Assembly (NCBI GenBank): GCA_022419385.1
Contig: JAJUBI010000005.1
Location: forward strand, 992,001 to 1,056,000
Direction of reading: 5' to 3'
DNA from: Paraconiothyrium sp. Pb-2020
Lineage: Eukaryota > Ascomycota > Dothideomycetes > Pleosporales > Didymosphaeriaceae
Length of the DNA stretch: 64,000 nt
Shown here: piece by piece, positions 60,649 to 64,000 of the stretch
How positions within the stretch are numbered: the first letter of the stretch is position 1
How the letters are laid out: each line of letters begins with the position of its first letter
Made by a program: the position numbers and the translations under genes
The notes under the pieces: generated by a model
What the model was told of the DNA's origin: nothing
The model's input: the letters and a program-made list of their open reading frames with translations, nothing else
Databases searched by the model: none

Positions 60649-62034
60649 TCACAACTTTGCAACGAAACCCTCTTCCTGGCAAAGATTTTCTGCCTCGGCC
60701 GTAATGTCAACTCCATAGATCATCCGTTGCACATCTGCATCCGCCCACTTGTCTGGCACAGGCCCTTTGCCGGTCTTCAAAGCTGCAAAGATCTTGTCGC
60801 GTTCCTCCTTCGCCTTTCCAGACCCTAAGTGCATTGATCGTCCGTTCTCCGCGGCCAACTCCACCAGCGCCTCTGCTCGCTCTTTCCGCACCTTTTCGTA
60901 GATTTTGAGCGCTTTGTTGATGGTAGCTGGTTCGCAGTCTGCGATGCGCTTGGGATCGAGCACAACGCCGAGCACCGCTCCATCCTCAATTGCTTGAGCC
61001 GCTCCCTGAGCAAGATGTGGCAGCGTAGGGTGGCATGCATCGCCAACTAGCGCTGTGGAGTCGAGCACCCACGTGCTGAGTGGTTCGTGTACGCGCAGCT
61101 TCCATTCGACGACTTCACCGTCTGGCACTAGGTCCAACATCCTGTGGATCATGGGACAGAAGTCTCCATACACGTCCATCATCGCGGCCTTGGAACCCTT
61201 GGTCGTGTATGTGGAATTCGGTGCGCCTGCGAAGTTGACATCGGGCTGTGCAGTGGAAATGTTGTAAATCTGCTTATTGTGGATAGGGTAGGCGATAATG
61301 TGCTTCTTCTCGCCGATCCAGCGCGTTACACTGTCCGCATCAAGAAGTGCGATGAGCTCTGGGTCGTTCTGCATTTGTTCCCGCGTCAGCATGATACGGT
61401 ATGCAGCCTGTCCTGAATCTTTCACATCTGCGGTCTCCCCAAGAGTTTGTAGCAAGGACACGCGAGTTTGGCTCTTGACTCCGTCGCAAGCCAGCAGAAT
61501 GTCGCATTCTACACGATGCTCCTCATCCGGACTCTTCAACGGCGTCAACTTGAAGCTAGGCTTCGCTCCGAACTCTGCATCTGTTATCAGACTGCCTAGC
61601 TCAAATTTGATTCCAGGCTCCTTCAGACATCCATCGTACATAGCGCCCGCTAAACTCGCTCGGTGCCCAACCATATGTGGATATCCGTAAGTCTTCTCTA
61701 CGTAGCCTAACGTGACGTGGCCTAGCTCCTTATCCGAACTGCCTTCCCGGATGGACGTATCTGCGCACTGAACAGCTTCGGCGGCAATTTGCTTCCAGCA
61801 ACCGAGTCGGTCGAGAATTCGCGCCATGTTGGGAGCGAGCTGAATACCTGCGCCTACGAAGCCGAGACCAGGTGCCGTTTCGTATATGGTGATGTTCTTG
61901 TGGCCAGCTTTTGCTAGAGAGAGCGCGGTTGCGAGGCCACCCATGCCTGTAGGTGGGCGTTAGCTGCTTCACACACTATATTTATTTTGAACCGTACCTG
62001 CGCCGATAATTGCTATCCTCAAATTTTCAGCCAT
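60649..62034 (-). CDS. FAD-dependent monooxygenase, salicylate-hydroxylase-like
   Basis: 444-aa class A flavoprotein monooxygenase. Exons 62034-61998 and 61946-60649; the 51-bp intron lies in the FAD-binding glycine motif, and the joined sequence is RIAIIGAGMGGLATALSLAKAG. The DG motif region is DILLACDGVKSQTRVSLL. The second FAD/ribityl motif is STALVGDACHPTLPHLAQGA, followed by QAIEDGAVLGVVL, where AIEDA is typical. Relatives hydroxylate or decarboxylatively hydroxylate salicylate, 6-hydroxynicotinate and similar ring acids with NAD(P)H. No TM anchor or signal is seen, so it is probably cytosolic. All cofactor motifs are intact, in contrast to the dead monooxygenase at 20.9 kb. Confidence 0.91.
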
Positions 62035-62943
62035 TGTAATCGCGAGATCTGAACGAGTAAGAGATTTGAAGTGTAGATTAGTCGCGCTGGGTATCAAAGT
62101 GGGAAGGAAATGCGCTGCGGTCAAGAGATGTCCTTGCGGTCTTCTATACTTCTATCTTTTGGCAGCTTGACTTCGTATCCAATGTATCCACAAACGCGTA
62201 GACTTCGTACAATGCAATCGCTGTGTATCCACAGGCGCCGAAAAGTCGGAGCTAGACCTTGGATAAAAGTATCTACGCGTACAACGAGCGGACAAAAGCT
62301 CGCTTGGGCAGTGACGTTAGTCCAGGGTTTACGGCAGCAGGGTCGGCATCCTTAAGTCCACCTCTATAGTCAGCTGATCCCGCGCCTGGAAGTAGCGTGA
62401 AGTGGTGGCGGGGAAGCGCGAAGGAGGGGACTTGTGAGAAAATGTTTCTCAAATGCCGATCAACAGGGCCGGCGTTCTGCACGCTTGTCCCACACTTGCA
62501 GCTTCCCCGCAACCGCCCCACCCGCCAATGAGTGCAATTTTGCGGCTCAACATCGGGTCCCTGGCAGGGGCTTTCAGCAAAACCGGAACTTGCTCGCGAA
62601 CTACACACATTAAGGGAATCTGCTAAGCGAAGATTCAAATACTGTCAATGTTATACATGTAGTGTCTATGTCGGATTATCCGAACCAATGATCCAAGATG
62701 CGACCATGGAGGAGCATTGCAATAGCCTTCGCCCTCCGAGTGCCTGGTACCTTGACCACCGGGATAGGTGCAGAACATCCAGGTAGCCTCCGATCCCTTC
62801 ATTTTAAGGCAACGCGTCCGAGGCTAGTAGAGTGCACTCGCGTTCAATAACACTTTAAAGATGCAAGATGCCCAGCGTTCGCGCCAACCGACCAGCTCTC
62901 GTTCGACCAGCTCTGCTTTGACAGTCAATATACTTACGCAGAC
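62035..62943. other. Intergenic, divergent promoters
   Basis: 909 bp between the monooxygenase and tannase starts, which diverge. Short ORFs are unsupported. It could hold co-regulatory sites for both genes; none was recognised. Confidence 0.5.
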
Positions 62944-64000
62944 ATGCGAGCCTCGGTTCTAGGCTACGGTGCGCTCGTAGGAGCTTCGAGCGCACTAGAG
63001 TGTTCACCCTCTGCGATCCAAGGCGCGCTGCCTTCCAATGCTACCGTCAACTTCGCATACCCAATTTCGGCCAACGGGACGTTCCAAGTACCAACGGGCG
63101 ATACGGGATACCCTACCAGTCCGGTAGGACTGCCCGCCCTATGCGCTGTCTCAGTGCAGGTACAGTCGATCGGTAACACGACATTCGGTTTCGGACTATT
63201 TCTTCCTAGAGACTGGAATGGAAGGTTCCTTGCCGTTGGCAACGGAGGATTCGCTGGTGGCATCAATTGGATGGATATGGTTCGCAAGGACGGTCAGTGT
63301 TCGATACACGTCACTGACATGAAATAGGCACCAGGAAGCCGGTATGGTTTTGCAACTATGTCCACCGACACTGGGCACAATTCTTCTTCAAGCGACGGAA
63401 GTTGGGCGTACAATCAGCCGGGGAAGGTGGAGAATTGGGGTCACCTGGCCATGCATGGGTCCGTCGTTGCCGCGAAAACCGTTACAGCAGCATTCTACGA
63501 GAAGGGAATATCATACAATTATTACTCGGGATGCTCGACCGGCGGACGTCAAGGTCTGAAGGAGGCGGAGAAGTATCCTGAGGATTTCGATGGTATCGTG
63601 GCGGGTGCGCCTGCATGGTGGACGTCTCATCTTCAGCCATGGACTGTCAAAGTGGCTCTCTACAATTTGCCAACTACCGCGGACTACCATATCCCGTCGA
63701 GCCTGCTTCCGACGATCGCTGCTGAAGTATTGAAGCAATGCGATCCTCAAGATGGTCTGAAAGACAACATCATCTCCGACCCTCAAGGCTGCAACTTCCG
63801 CCCGGAAGAGCTTCTCTGCGCATCCAACGTCACAAATGCCACAGCCGCCAGCTGCTTGACGTCACCACAGATTGATACTCTGTACAGGATCTACACCGAC
63901 TCCATCGGCGACAATCAAACCTTCATCTTCCCGCACCTCAATCTCGGAAGCGAAGGGCAGTGGATCTTAGTTTCAGGTGACAAGCCAAACAACTTAGGCC
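62944..64000 (+). CDS. Tannase/feruloyl esterase family protein (3' part beyond window)
   Basis: Secreted serine esterase that cleaves gallate or ferulate esters from plant material. The N-terminus has a signal peptide (MRASVLGYGALVGASSALE). Family blocks are FGLFLPRDWNGRFLAVGNGG, YGFATMSTDTGHNSSSSDG, NYYSGCSTGGRQGLKEAEKY with the nucleophile Ser, and FDGIVAGAPAWW. One intron follows GGINWMDM. Either 63280-63327 (donor GTTCGC) or 63293-63334 (donor GTCAGT, 42 bp) restores the frame. The first gives the family's usual spacing and the second the better donor. Many cysteines and N-x-T/S sites fit secretion. The catalytic Asp and His lie beyond the window edge. Confidence 0.89.

Overview
This window looks like chromosomal DNA of a filamentous ascomycete (Pezizomycotina), plausibly a dothideomycete. 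The evidence is dense genes on both strands, short introns of about 42-65 bp with GTAAGT-like donors (one of about 180 bp), and fungal-only families: Zn2Cys6 regulators, a DUF3425 bZIP, a NACHT STAND protein and tannase. Exon joins below were derived by hand from reading frame and family similarity. Nearly all give a frame-preserving sum; exceptions are flagged. I saw no tRNA, rRNA, CRISPR array, transposon or virus-like element.

Left end (1-12.8 kb): two housekeeping genes share a divergent promoter. These are the nucleoporin Nup192 (3' end outside the window) and TEL1, the ATM-type DNA-damage and telomere kinase (seven exons, 2988 aa). At 13.6-18.9 kb a zinc dehydrogenase of the butanediol/polyol type, a sorbose/xylulose-reductase-like SDR and a Zn2Cys6 regulator form a likely carbohydrate module, with a cluster of CreA-like sites upstream of the first gene.

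At 20.9-27.8 kb lies an accessory patch of tailoring-type genes without a visible PKS, NRPS or terpene synthase: a decayed FAD monooxygenase, a hydroxyaverantin-dehydrogenase-like SDR, a DUF3425 bZIP regulator, a secreted-looking alpha/beta hydrolase with a GxCxG nucleophile elbow, and an O-methyltransferase. Conserved genes then resume: the TORC2 subunit Sin1/Avo1 and a PRCC-family protein, divergently transcribed. They are followed by a 1441-aa NACHT protein whose start seems to rest on a 5-nt first exon.

At 38.4-46.6 kb are a sniffer-type SDR, a Zn2Cys6 regulator, a decayed unknown gene, an acetate kinase whose 5' end is out of frame, and an isochorismatase-like hydrolase. A GC-rich 1.8-kb gene-free stretch precedes a 1284-aa Cid1-type nucleotidyltransferase (48.4-52.4 kb).

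The right end (53.3-64 kb) holds a GNAT protein with a hydrophobic N-terminal segment and six N-glycosylation sequons, an SDR, and a loose group suggesting aromatic or plant-phenolic use: a Zn2Cys6 regulator, an MFS transporter, a salicylate-hydroxylase-like FAD monooxygenase, and a secreted tannase/feruloyl esterase that runs off the window.
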